Shown here: piece by piece, positions 1-8,208 of the stretch
Layout: each line of letters starts with the position of its first letter
Numbering within the stretch: position 1 is the first letter of the stretch
Assembly: GCF_900460535.1 (NCBI RefSeq)
Contig: NZ_UHIL01000001.1
Span: 2,790,001 to 2,854,000 of the forward strand
Direction: 5' to 3'
DNA length: 64,000 nt
Source: Vibrio parahaemolyticus
GTDB lineage: Bacteria; Pseudomonadota; Gammaproteobacteria; Enterobacterales; Vibrionaceae
Position numbers and translations under genes: made by a program
Notes under the pieces: generated by a model
Database searches by the model: none
Told to the model about the DNA's origin: nothing
Seen by the model: the letters and a program-made list of their open reading frames with translations, nothing else

Positions 1-1
1 T

Positions 2-1150
2 GGTAGAGCGTACATTGATTACGTTGGCTCTTGGGGTCCAATGATTCTTGGCCACAACCACGCCGTTATCCGTGAAGCGGTCATCGACGCTGCACAACGT
101 GGCCTTAGCTTTGGCGCACCAACAGAGATGGAAATCGCGATGGCAGAGCTAGTGTCTGAACTCGTACCATCAATGGAACAAATCCGCATGGTAAGTTCTG
201 GTACAGAAGCAACCATGAGTGCGATTCGTCTCGCTCGTGGCTTTACTGGTCGTGACAAGATCATGAAGTTTGAAGGTTGTTACCACGGTCACGCAGACAG
301 CTTACTAGTAAAAGCAGGCTCTGGTGCACTAACCCTTGGTCAACCAAGCTCTCCAGGTGTTCCTGCAGACTTTGCTAAGCACACGCTAACAGCAACATTT
401 AACGATCTAGATTCTGTACGCGAACTGTTTGCAGCGAACAAAGGTGAAATCGCATGTATCATCGTTGAGCCAGTGGCGGGCAACATGAACTGTATCCCAC
501 CAGTAGAAGGCTTCCACGAAGGCCTGCGTGAAATCTGTGATCAAGAAGGCGCACTGCTGATTTTTGATGAAGTAATGACAGGCTTCCGTGTTGCACTTGG
601 CGGCGCACAAGCACACTACAACATCAAACCAGATCTAACCACGCTAGGTAAAGTAATCGGCGGCGGTATGCCAGTGGGAGCTTTCGGTGGCCGTAAAGAA
701 GTGATGCAATACGTTGCGCCTACAGGCCCTGTTTACCAAGCTGGTACGCTTTCTGGTAACCCAGTGGCAATGGCTGCAGGTTTTGCCTGTTTGAACCTTC
801 TAAAAGAAGGCAATGAAAAACGCCTAGCTTCTAAAACTAAGCAACTGGCAGATGGCTTTAAGTCTCTAGCAGAAAAACACGGTATCCCACTAGTTGTTAA
901 CCAAGTGGGCGGCATGTTCGGCTTCTTCTTCACTGACCAAGAAACAGTAACTTGCTACGAAGACGTAACTAAGTGCGACATCGAACGATTCAAGCGTTTC
1001 TTCCACTTAATGCTAGATCACGGCGTATACCTCGCGCCATCAGCATTCGAAGCAAGCTTTACGTCTCTAGCGCACGGTTCAAAAGAGATCGACGCGACAC
1101 TAGAAGCGGCGGATCGCTGTTTTGCAATCATTGCGGCAGAAGCAAAATAA
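2..1150 (+). CDS. hemL: Glutamate-1-semialdehyde 2,1-aminomutase, 5' truncated
   Basis: This PLP enzyme converts glutamate-1-semialdehyde to 5-aminolevulinate, the committed precursor of haem and other tetrapyrroles, in the cytoplasm. The frame is open from base 2 and gives 382 residues; the family is about 430, so roughly 50 N-terminal residues lie outside the window. Visible signatures are [10 protein letters not shown] at the edge, the PLP-contact stretch [10 protein letters not shown], the phosphate-binding region around FDEVMTGFR and the Schiff-base lysine in [10 protein letters not shown] (Lys codon at 650-652). Gln-Ala-Gly-Thr-Leu-Ser-Gly-Asn-Pro follows as expected for class III aminotransferase-fold aminomutases. 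A hairpin terminator follows the stop. Truncation is only by the window edge, with no sign of decay. Confidence 0.97.
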   Translation, partial: GRAYIDYVGSWGPMILGHNHAVIREAVIDAAQRGLSFGAPTEMEIAMAELVSELVPSMEQIRMVSSGTEATMSAIRLARGFTGRDKIMKFEGCYHGHADSLLVKAGSGALTLGQPSSPGVPADFAKHTLTATFNDLDSVRELFAANKGEIACIIVEPVAGNMNCIPPVEGFHEGLREICDQEGALLIFDEVMTGFRVALGGAQAHYNIKPDLTTLGKVIGGGMPVGAFGGRKEVMQYVAPTGPVYQAGTLSGNPVAMAAGFACLNLLKEGNEKRLASKTKQLADGFKSLAEKHGIPLVVNQVGGMFGFFFTDQETVTCYEDVTKCDIERFKRFFHLMLDHGVYLAPSAFEASFTSLAHGSKEIDATLEAADRCFAIIAAEAK

Positions 1151-1172
1151 GCGCTATACGCAAGTTATAAGA

Positions 1173-1195
1173 AAAGGACCGGAAGGTCCTTTTTT
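1173..1195. terminator. Bidirectional terminator hemL / small membrane protein gene
   Basis: The arms AAAGGACC and GGTCCTTT enclose a GGAA-type loop and are followed by a T-run, with an A-run on the other side, so it can stop both hemL and the convergent small gene ending at 1194. Confidence 0.8.
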
Positions 1196-1310
1196 ATTGC
1201 CAGTTCAAAATTACCAAGACAGCTAACACGCCTAGAACAATGCCAAACCACGGAATACGTTTGGTTTTCTTCTCAGATTTACATTTCTTATCGCCGTTAC
1301 AACAACCCAT
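1194..1310 (-). CDS. Small Cys-rich-headed single-pass membrane protein, 38 aa
   Basis: I do not recognise the family. The frame is ATG at 1310 to TAA at 1194-1196, 38 residues. It starts MGCCNGDKKCK, with cysteines at 3, 4 and 10 and a run of lysines up to about residue 18. One hydrophobic helix follows (about 20-36, IPWFGIVLGVLAVLVIL) and the protein ends NWQ. A plausible ribosome site (AAGAGATGA) lies just upstream of the ATG. The gene converges on hemL and shares its terminator, and it is divergent from the AI-2E-family permease. The basic stretch before a single hydrophobic segment suggests a cytoplasmic N-terminus with the cysteines inside the cell, which could bind metal or form disulfides. 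That role is inference. The composition and ribosome site make a real small gene likely. Confidence 0.6.
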   Translation of the reverse strand: MGCCNGDKKCKSEKKTKRIPWFGIVLGVLAVLVILNWQ

Positions 1311-1487
1311 TTTTCATCTCTTGATTGATAACCATCTGATTTGTGGTCATTATAACAAGGTCATTTACCCCTTCCCAATTCAGCTGTGTCATAAGGCTGA
1401 AAGGAAAGCCGGTGCAAAGTAATAAAGGTTTCGCGCTGATATCAACGCGAGCCATTGTAAACGTCATCCGTAAGTTGGATTTATCTC

Positions 1488-2573
1488 ATGCCAAACAACG
1501 TAAAAATCACGTCGAGTCATCGTGTATTAATGATCGCTCTACTCGCCGCTGCTTTTGCTTGCTATTTATTGGTCGAGCCTTACATCAATTCGATCGTAAT
1601 GGCTTTCATTATCTCACTGCTTATGTTTCCTGTGCATGAGTGGTTTGAGCGTAAAATGCCAAAACACAAAAATTCGGCATCGCTGCTCACGTGCGTAGTT
1701 TTGACCTTCATTATTGTCATTCCACTACTGTTTGTGTTTGCTGCAATTGTTCAACAAGGCTCCGTTTTTTCTCAGAACACGTACAAATGGGTCACCAATG
1801 GTGGCATTCAAGACATCTTCCAACATCCTTGGGTTATCAAAGGTCTATCCATTGTTAATGAGTACTTACCTTTCGATAAAATCGAGCCAAAAGCCATCGC
1901 CGAAAAAATCGGGCAATTTGCTACCACTTTTGGTTCAAACCTTGTCGCTATCAGTGCGAAAATTCTGGGTGATGCAACAAACTTCTTGATGGATTTTTTC
2001 CTGATGCTGTTTGTGCTTTTCTTCCTATTACGTGACCACGACAAAATCATTTCGGCAATTCGACATATTCTGCCACTCTCTCGTAGCCAAGAAGATAGAA
2101 TCTTGACCGAGATAGAACAAGTTTCGAAGTCCGCAGTCATGGGCTCCTTTTTAACGGCTATCGCGCAAGGCTTAGCGGGCGGTATCGGTATGTGGCTAGC
2201 TGGCTTCCCTGGCCTATTCTGGGGCACCATGATGGGCTTTGCTTCCTTCATTCCAGTTGTCGGTACGGCGTTGATCTGGATACCAGCCGCCGCGTACTTG
2301 TTCCTCACCGGTGATATGACGTGGGCAATCTTCCTAACCGCATGGAGTGTAGTCATCGTCGGTTCGATTGATAACTTGCTGCGTCCATTGTTGATGCAAG
2401 GCAGCGCAGGCATGAATACCTTAATGATTTTCTTTTCATTATTAGGTGGTCTGCACTTATTTGGTTTGATTGGTTTGATTTATGGCCCACTGATTTTTGC
2501 GGTCACCATGGTGCTGTTTAATATCTATGAAGAGGAATTCAAAGACTTCCTCAACCAACAAGACAACAGCTAG
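1488..2573 (+). CDS. AI-2E family transporter (PerM/YdiK-like permease)
   Basis: This 361-residue polytopic inner-membrane protein belongs to the AI-2 exporter (AI-2E, PF01594) superfamily. Members export autoinducer-2 or other small solutes, and some act as Na+(Li+)/H+ antiporters, so the substrate here is not settled. Hydrophobic segments lie near residues 13-45, 64-90, 160-185 and in a dense C-terminal block from about 210 to 345. Family-like motifs include the glycine-rich GLAGGIGMWLAGFPG stretch and GLIYGPLIFAV near the end, both typical of YdiK-type proteins. The gene stands alone between the divergent small membrane protein gene and rsmC, and a GC-rich hairpin follows it. The start ATG was chosen because family proteins begin shortly before the first helix. 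Confidence 0.88.
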   Translation: MPNNVKITSSHRVLMIALLAAAFACYLLVEPYINSIVMAFIISLLMFPVHEWFERKMPKHKNSASLLTCVVLTFIIVIPLLFVFAAIVQQGSVFSQNTYKWVTNGGIQDIFQHPWVIKGLSIVNEYLPFDKIEPKAIAEKIGQFATTFGSNLVAISAKILGDATNFLMDFFLMLFVLFFLLRDHDKIISAIRHILPLSRSQEDRILTEIEQVSKSAVMGSFLTAIAQGLAGGIGMWLAGFPGLFWGTMMGFASFIPVVGTALIWIPAAAYLFLTGDMTWAIFLTAWSVVIVGSIDNLLRPLLMQGSAGMNTLMIFFSLLGGLHLFGLIGLIYGPLIFAVTMVLFNIYEEEFKDFLNQQDNS

Positions 2574-2607
2574 CCGCCACTGAATAGTAAGCAACAGCTT
2601 CAAGCTT

Positions 2608-2634
2608 GGGCCAGATTGTGCGAAAATCTGGCCC
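2608..2634 (+). terminator. Hairpin after the AI-2E-family gene
   Basis: GGGCCAGATT and AATCTGGCCC form a 10-bp inverted repeat with a 7-nt loop. The tail is only moderately T-rich, so this is either a terminator or a processing hairpin before rsmC. Confidence 0.6.
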
Positions 2635-2659
2635 TAATTATTTCTGATGAACCAAATTT

Positions 2660-3685
2660 ATGTCTGCCTATATCGCTCCAAGCCAAATCGCTCAGCGTCA
2701 GCTAGAGTACTTCAACGGAAAACATGTTTTAGTTGCAGGTGAAGTCGAAGATATGTTCCCTCTGGAACTGACCGCACACTGTGAATCGGTCGAAGTCTTT
2801 ACTTCAAACTACAGCTATTTCCGTCAAATCCGTCACTCAGATAAAATAAAAAGCCATTTTGGTTCTGAATTTGATGTGGATACTCAAGCCGACATGCTCC
2901 TGCTGTATTGGCCAAAAGCGAAAGCAGAAGCCGAATATTTGCTTGCCATGCTCATGGCTAAACTCGGCGTGAACACGGAGATTGTGGTTGTCGGTGAAAA
3001 CCGTTCCGGCGTAAAGAGCATTGAAAAGATGTTCAAAGAATATGGCCCGGTGAACAAATACGACTCGGCTCGCCGCTGCTCTTTCTACTGGGGTAATTGC
3101 TTAAATGAGCCAAAACCATTCAATCAAGAAGAGTGGTTTAAGTCTTACACGGTAACCCTTGGTGAGCAGTCACTTACAGTAAAAAGTTTACCGGGCGTAT
3201 TCAGTCATGGTGAGTTTGACTTAGGCAGCCGTCTACTACTGGAAACCTTACCTAACTTGTCAGGCAAAGTGCTCGATTTTGGTTGTGGGGCCGGTGTTTT
3301 AGGCGCGTTCATGGCGAAAGCAAACCCAGAAGTTGCGATTGAGATGTGTGACATCAACGCGTATGCCATCACCTCAAGCCAAGCAACGCTTGAAGCCAAC
3401 GGTTTGTCTGGTCGCGTGTTTGCGTCTGACATTTACTCAGATACGGCCGAAGACTACCAATTTATCATCAGCAACCCACCATTCCACCGTGGTTTAGACA
3501 CCAATTACAACGCGGCTGAAACTCTGTTAGGTCACGCGCCACAACATCTTTCAAACCATGGTGAGATGATCATTGTTGCGAACAGCTTCTTGAAATACCC
3601 ACCAATTATTGAGAACGCATTCAATAATTGCGAGACGCTAAATAAGACCAATAAGTTCTCTATCTACTACGCGAAAAAATCGTAA
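2660..3685 (+). CDS. rsmC: 16S rRNA (guanine-1207-N2)-methyltransferase
   Basis: RsmC uses S-adenosylmethionine to methylate G1207 of 16S rRNA in the assembled 30S subunit. The protein is 341 residues, the usual size, and has the expected two-domain design: an N-terminal degenerate methyltransferase-like domain (about 1-170) and a catalytic C-terminal domain. SAM-binding motif I is [11 protein letters not shown] at about 205-213, and the catalytic NPPFH tetrad begins at Asn272, diagnostic for N2-guanine methyltransferases. The gene is flanked by hairpins on both sides and looks monocistronic. No oddities are seen. Confidence 0.95.
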   Translation: MSAYIAPSQIAQRQLEYFNGKHVLVAGEVEDMFPLELTAHCESVEVFTSNYSYFRQIRHSDKIKSHFGSEFDVDTQADMLLLYWPKAKAEAEYLLAMLMAKLGVNTEIVVVGENRSGVKSIEKMFKEYGPVNKYDSARRCSFYWGNCLNEPKPFNQEEWFKSYTVTLGEQSLTVKSLPGVFSHGEFDLGSRLLLETLPNLSGKVLDFGCGAGVLGAFMAKANPEVAIEMCDINAYAITSSQATLEANGLSGRVFASDIYSDTAEDYQFIISNPPFHRGLDTNYNAAETLLGHAPQHLSNHGEMIIVANSFLKYPPIIENAFNNCETLNKTNKFSIYYAKKS

Positions 3686-3694
3686 TTGTGAGCC

Positions 3695-3714
3695 GCGCAG
3701 GCAAGAACCTGCGC
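3695..3714 (+). terminator. Hairpin after rsmC
   Basis: GCGCAGG and CCTGCGC form a 7-bp GC-rich stem with a 6-nt loop shortly after the rsmC stop. There is little T-run, so intrinsic termination may be partial. Confidence 0.5.
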
Positions 3715-3801
3715 GCTTCTTACCTCAAATTGCCCCATTTGTAAGAAAAACTGCGTGACTCTGCACGCTTTGCAACTAACTTTCTTGTCAAAGAAAAAAA
3801 A

Positions 3802-3855
3802 CTCGTTAATTTTGTTAATTCTATCGAATTTAACTTCTTATCCGTTTTTAACGAG
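3802..3855 (+). promoter_or_regulatory. Inverted repeat and AT-rich leader upstream of chiS
   Basis: CTCGTTAA (3802-3809) and TTAACGAG (3848-3855) are perfect 8-bp inverted arms about 38 nt apart in the AT-rich space before chiS. The right arm overlaps CGTTTTTAACG (3843-3853), which recurs at 8005-8015 upstream of the chitin operon. This could be an operator or an RNA stem. The function is inferred from position only. Confidence 0.35.
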
Positions 3856-3911
3856 AACCTAGGCGAGCACCTTCAACCCGTGCGAGCCCTTTACGAGTTG
3901 TAATCTTATCC

Positions 3912-6900
3912 ATGTTTAAATTCTACAAAAAACAGAAATTTAAGCGCCTTCAGAGTACGCTGATGACTGCGTTTCTTGTCCTCAGCATTACGCCTCTTAC
4001 CATCACTGCGATTTTTTTCCTGCAATCCCATAGTAAAGATCTGCAAGAACAGAGCACTTCACATCTGCTTTCTGTTCGTGATACCAAACAACAACAGATC
4101 CTCGACTACTTCGAAGCGCAAGAAACCGAAGTCATGGGATTTGTACGCTCTGAGCTCGCGTATGCCAGTGGTGGTCGTTTTTACGGCCTCGTCAATGCAT
4201 TTAGCCGTTTAGGCAATGATATTGAAGAAGCACGTGAAAATGCTCAGCAACGTTATATCGAAGGCAGCGGTGACCAAATCAAAACATCGATTTTGCCGGA
4301 GTCCTCAAATTATGTCGGCAGTGAACGTTATCGCTTACTCCACAAACGTTATCACTGGGCGTATCTGGAGCTACTCAAACGCTCAGATTTTAATGATATT
4401 TTGCTGGTCGATATTAACGGCAACGTGACCTATTCCATCAACAAAGACGACAACTACGGTACTAACCTACTAACGGGGCGCTATAAAGACTCGGCATTAG
4501 GTAAAACCTTTAAACGTCTAGCTGATGACGTCAACGAACGCCGCAAAGTGAATGAAGATTATACGCCCGTCATTATTTCTGATTTTGAACTGGAACATGG
4601 TCGACAAGTCGCTTGGCTTGGTGCACCTATCGTTCAGCAAGGCTATTTGCACAGCTATGCTATGTTCCGTTTACCAAACAACGGCATTACCAAGCTTATC
4701 GCAGATAAAAACCGTGAATCGTCCATCAACACTCTACTGGTTGGCAGCGATCAACAACCGCGTACGATTAATACCAAGCAAGACAGTATTCAAAACAGTC
4801 TTGAAGTCATCGATAAGGCTTTAGCGGGACAAACCGACGTTGGCACCTACACCAATGGACTTGGCGAAGAAATTATCGCTGCATTTGCCCCAATTCAAAC
4901 ACGCGGCATTACATGGGCGCTCGTGGTTCAACTTCCAGAAAAAGAGGCGTTTTCACGCATTCATCAACTGGAAAAACTCTTCGTTATCGCCATGCTAATC
5001 GCGATCATTCTTGTGGTGATTGCATCGCATTATTTGTCCAACTTCATTACATCACCACTGCTGAAACTGACTTGGGCAGCGGAGAAAGTATCCGCTGGCG
5101 ACCTCGACGAAACGACATTCAATACCGAACGTAAAGATGAAATCGGTCGCTTGGCTATCAGCTTCGAACGTATGCAGCGCTCGATTCGAGAAAAAATCCA
5201 AACCATCAAACAGCAAAACGAAGAACTTGAAAGCAACATCAAGCTGATTCAGAAGCAAAATGATGAGTTGCAACTGGCTGATAAACTGAAAGATGAGTTC
5301 CTCGCAACAACCTCGCACGAATTGCGTACACCGCTACATGGCATGGTTGGGATAGCAGAAACCCTTGTGTCAGGAGCAAATGGAGTCATTCCCGCCAGTC
5401 AAAAATACCAACTTGATATCATTATCAAAAGTGGTCAACGCTTAGCTAACCTCGTAGACGATTTATTGGATTACCACAAAATGCGCTATGGCAGCATGGA
5501 TATCCAAAAATCGGCAGTAAGCTTAGCCAGTGCAACACGCTTGGTGCTTGAGCTTTCTAATCACCTGCTAGGCAATAAGACCATTCGCATCATCAACCAA
5601 GTACCAGCCGACCTGAAAGCCGTTTCGGCCGATCCTCAACGCCTCGAGCAAGTGCTGTATAACTTGATTGGCAATGCCATTAAATACACCTCAGAAGGTA
5701 AGATCGTCATTTCCGCTACCATTGTTGACGATCACGTCCGAGTGCAAGTGGTCGATACTGGTCAGGGGATTCCAGCAGAACATCTTGAGCATATTTTTGA
5801 GCCTTTAATTCAAGCTGGCCAAGATGCAAGTCGCTATCGTCAAGGTGCGGGACTGGGACTATCGATTAGCCGCCAACTGATTGAGTTGATGGGCGGTTCA
5901 CTTTACGTGAGCAGCCAGCCGATGGTCGGCACCACGTTTAGTTTCACACTGCCATTGGCCAGCGAAGAGGAAATCCAAGCAACTCAAACCTTAGTGGCGC
6001 GCGGGCACTTTCAAATTCCTGAGATTAATTTGGAAAATGGCGACGACTTATCGCTACCAGAGAATCCTGATGGCCCACTGCTTTACGTCGCAGATGATGA
6101 ACCCGTTAACTTGCGAGTACTGGAAAGCTTCTTGCGCCTAGAAGGATACCGCGTTCGTACCGTTTCAGATGGCCCAGAAACGCTGGCTCTGGTTGAACAA
6201 GAAAAGCCAGAACTGCTGTTACTCGACATTATGATGCCCGGCATGAGCGGCTACCAAGTATGTAGTGAACTACGTGAAACCTATGATCATGCTGAGCTAC
6301 CGATCATTATGCTCACCGCTCTCAGCCAAACAGAAGACCGTGTGAGAGGCTTTGAAGCAGGCGCGAATGACTACTTATCGAAGCCATTCAACAAACAAGA
6401 GTTGGCGGCACGTATCCAAGCGCATTTAACAGCAAGTAAAGCGGAAATGCGCCATATGGAAAACAAAGTGCTGGAGTCAGAGCTTAGACAGCGAGCTGTC
6501 GTCGAAGCAAGCCTTCTTGAAACTCAAGGTCGTTTGTTGGAACAGCTAGAATCTGCACCGGAAGCTATTATTTGTCTGCGAGAAGATCAGCGTATTCGTT
6601 TTGCCAACGAAGCGGCTTGTAAGCTATTCAAACGCAGTTTAGAGCAACTTAAACGCTCATCAGCTGACGAACTGATCGCACCAAAATATTTGACGGTGAA
6701 GCAGCCTCATTATTGCGGCAAGATTGATATCTACATCGAGGATATTCGTCAAAACATTGAAGCCGACATTCTAAAACTGCCAGAAGGCTCTGGCTTAGAT
6801 GTGATGTACATCTTTAATGTCGGTGGTGGAGCTAACGCCGCGCGTATTCATAACCTAGAAACTGCGGTAGAAGTACTCTCAAGTTATGCATTCGATGGTG

Positions 6901-7298
6901 ATAGAGACCAGTTGCAGAAACTCAAAGAGCTTGGTGGCGAGTTTACTCGTTTGGCTGATAAGGCTTTGGGCAACAAAAAAGATAAGCAAGATTTGATGCG
7001 TGAAGTGTTGGTCGATGCCATGACGCATGCATTGGACTATTGGGAGTCTGTTACGGGTGAAAGTAAATTTGCGTTTGCCGAACAAAGTGGACTGTGGCGC
7101 GTCTACCTCGACCGAAGCACACTGCAAACCCGCACGCTCGATAAATACATGCGTATTGAAACTCTGCCTAAAACACCGCGCTGGAGAACGGTTCTGAGTT
7201 CGATTGAGTTTATTCTTGAACACTGTAAAGAACAGAGCCCTGAACGTGCTTACATCGAAGCGCAGCGCGATAAATTGCAAAGACTGCTCACTAGCTAA
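3912..7298 (+). CDS. chiS: Chitin sensor ChiS, hybrid histidine kinase and DNA-binding regulator
   Basis: ChiS is the inner-membrane chitin sensor of vibrios. In V. cholerae it activates the chitin operon when its periplasmic partner CBP is loaded with chitin oligosaccharide, and it binds DNA directly through an unusual C-terminal domain. The 1128 residues match the V. cholerae architecture: TM1 about 13-35, periplasmic sensor about 36-350, TM2 about 356-378, HAMP and coiled coil to about 455, HisKA with His469 (TSHELRTPLH), HATPase about 570-690 with GAGLGLSISR, receiver domain about 720-840 with Asp772 (LLDIMMPGMSG), then a PAS-like stretch and the C-terminal region that carries the DNA-binding domain. 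His469 and Asp772 fall at the same numbers as reported for V. cholerae. The gene lies directly upstream of the operon it is expected to control. Confidence 0.95.
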   Translation: MFKFYKKQKFKRLQSTLMTAFLVLSITPLTITAIFFLQSHSKDLQEQSTSHLLSVRDTKQQQILDYFEAQETEVMGFVRSELAYASGGRFYGLVNAFSRLGNDIEEARENAQQRYIEGSGDQIKTSILPESSNYVGSERYRLLHKRYHWAYLELLKRSDFNDILLVDINGNVTYSINKDDNYGTNLLTGRYKDSALGKTFKRLADDVNERRKVNEDYTPVIISDFELEHGRQVAWLGAPIVQQGYLHSYAMFRLPNNGITKLIADKNRESSINTLLVGSDQQPRTINTKQDSIQNSLEVIDKALAGQTDVGTYTNGLGEEIIAAFAPIQTRGITWALVVQLPEKEAFSRIHQLEKLFVIAMLIAIILVVIASHYLSNFITSPLLKLTWAAEKVSAGDLDETTFNTERKDEIGRLAISFERMQRSIREKIQTIKQQNEELESNIKLIQKQNDELQLADKLKDEFLATTSHELRTPLHGMVGIAETLVSGANGVIPASQKYQLDIIIKSGQRLANLVDDLLDYHKMRYGSMDIQKSAVSLASATRLVLELSNHLLGNKTIRIINQVPADLKAVSADPQRLEQVLYNLIGNAIKYTSEGKIVISATIVDDHVRVQVVDTGQGIPAEHLEHIFEPLIQAGQDASRYRQGAGLGLSISRQLIELMGGSLYVSSQPMVGTTFSFTLPLASEEEIQATQTLVARGHFQIPEINLENGDDLSLPENPDGPLLYVADDEPVNLRVLESFLRLEGYRVRTVSDGPETLALVEQEKPELLLLDIMMPGMSGYQVCSELRETYDHAELPIIMLTALSQTEDRVRGFEAGANDYLSKPFNKQELAARIQAHLTASKAEMRHMENKVLESELRQRAVVEASLLETQGRLLEQLESAPEAIICLREDQRIRFANEAACKLFKRSLEQLKRSSADELIAPKYLTVKQPHYCGKIDIYIEDIRQNIEADILKLPEGSGLDVMYIFNVGGGANAARIHNLETAVEVLSSYAFDGDRDQLQKLKELGGEFTRLADKALGNKKDKQDLMREVLVDAMTHALDYWESVTGESKFAFAEQSGLWRVYLDRSTLQTRTLDKYMRIETLPKTPRWRTVLSSIEFILEHCKEQSPERAYIEAQRDKLQRLLTS

Positions 7299-7315
7299 AC
7301 CTCTCATAAAATACA

Positions 7316-7342
7316 AGCCTCGCTCAATGCGGGGCTTTTTAT
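7316..7342 (+). terminator. chiS terminator
   Basis: AGCCTCGC and GCGGGGCT form a stem around a TCAAT loop, followed by TTTTTAT. This is a standard intrinsic terminator 17 nt after the chiS stop. Confidence 0.8.
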
Positions 7343-7444
7343 ACCTATTATTTTCTGCCTATGGGTGGTACGCACTCTCACCTTTCAAAAAACAAAATGC
7401 ATGACATGTAAACGGTGAATGTATGCTCCTATGCACTCAACGAA

Positions 7445-7645
7445 CTAGTACGAGCTGACATTTTCACAAACACCATTAATCTTAGCGACGGCCTCAAGCA
7501 CTCTTCTTAATTGAGCTAATTTCCTAGCAGCTTCGACGGAACTCTCCTCTTCTTTAAACGAAAAAACACCGTAGTTAAAAAGTGTTGTATTGCACTATTT
7601 ATCAATCCGCCATTCTTCTTTGATAAATGGGAAATTAGACTTCAT
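7445..7645 (-). pseudogene. Possible small gene interrupted by an in-frame TAG
   Basis: Read from ATG at 7645, the minus strand gives 16 codons (MKSNFPFIKEEWRIDK), a TAG at 7595-7597, and then 49 more open codons in the same frame that read like a protein. These include the helix-like EAARKLAQLRRVLEAV, and the frame ends SSY at TAG 7445-7447. A seven-codon frame (MLFLQEK) starts after the G-rich tract and overlaps the ATG as ATGA. This could be a decayed small gene, a short peptide with an unrelated downstream frame, or chance; 49 open codons in AT-rich DNA are not decisive. AGA/AGG arginine codons are used three times, unlike neighbouring genes. In V. cholerae the locus number VC0621 falls between cbp and chiS, so a small gene here would not be surprising. 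Confidence 0.25.
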
Positions 7646-7970
7646 TTTTCTTGTAAAAAAAGCATAATCCCCCCCCCTTAATTTCGCTGGTAAAAAAGAC
7701 GATTTTTCATATTCCAAACGGAAATTGACCAACAATTGACAGAGATTGCGAAGTCAATCACAACAGAACGGCAGATTAAATTTCACCTGATTAATTAACG
7801 CTTTCAGCGCATGTGAGCTAGATCTCCGAACCTTAGATAGACAGAAAGAACCCTTTAAACACTTACACCTAAACGTTAGCATCCACTAACACACAAACAA
7901 AACACGGATATAAACTGCGACACATATCAATGTTCACTTTTCAACCAAGAACGAGCTAAAAGCAAACAAA

Positions 7971-8087
7971 ATGACGTTTATGACGTGGGCGGGTGTGTTT
8001 TTAACGTTTTTAACGGGAATCGAGTTTGATTATTTTATGGATAAGGTGTTTTCTTACTCCTGCCTAAGGCCTACAGGCCACTCTTAA
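7971..8087 (+). CDS. Possible 38-codon ORF upstream of the chitin operon
   Basis: ATG at 7971 opens a 38-codon frame that starts MTFMTWAGVFLTFLTGIEF and ends at TAA 8085-8087. The N-terminal half is hydrophobic, and the FLTFLT repeat comes from the tandem 9-bp DNA repeat. No convincing ribosome site is visible upstream. It could be a leader peptide for the operon, but the evidence is only an open frame in a promoter region, and I cannot name a family. Confidence 0.15.
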   Translation: MTFMTWAGVFLTFLTGIEFDYFMDKVFSYSCLRPTGHS

Positions 8088-8208
8088 CGAGACTTAATGT
8101 GAAAAGCGTAAGTAACGAAAAACGAAGAGGTAGGTCTTGGAGAGTGTTTATCAATTGATGACATTCAATTCCATTTAGTGAAATGAAAGCAAATAGTAAG
8201 GAACAGCT

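Larger units (their letters stand above)
7343..8208. promoter_or_regulatory. Long chiS-to-chitin-operon intergenic region (chb promoter region)
   Basis: This 866-bp stretch has no standard-length gene. It should contain the ChiS-dependent promoter of the chitin operon. Visible elements are a nine-C tract (7669-7677), inverted repeat GTTAG/CTAAC (7875-7890), tandem direct repeat TTTTTAACG twice (7998-8015), palindrome GGCCTACAGGCC-like stem (8068-8079) and palindrome ATCAATTGAT (8150-8159). Two short reading frames are also present: an amber-interrupted one on the minus strand (7445-7645) and a 38-codon one on the plus strand (7971-8087). I could not place the -35/-10 elements with confidence. 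Confidence 0.6.

Noticed and set aside
1395..1475. Cobalamin-riboswitch-like core (AGGAAAGCCGGTGCAAA...GAGCCATTGTAA) before the AI-2E-family gene
   Set aside because: The GGAA-N-CCGGTG-AA piece looks right, but the CCGG pairing partner and the downstream B12-box sequence are missing, the space is too short, and the gene has no known B12 link.
1808..2413. 201-codon open frame on the minus strand
   Set aside because: It is the antisense of the AI-2E-family permease gene and has no family features; the plus strand is clearly the coding one.
7560..7592. Weak AACAC/GTGTT hairpin with T-run on the minus strand, possible small RNA terminator
   Set aside because: The stem is only 5 bp and AT-rich; there is no independent sign of a promoter for a small RNA.
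7875..7890. GTTAG...CTAAC inverted repeat as an SlmA site in the chb region
   Set aside because: SlmA sites are longer and contain GTGAG/CTCAC; spacing and sequence do not fit.
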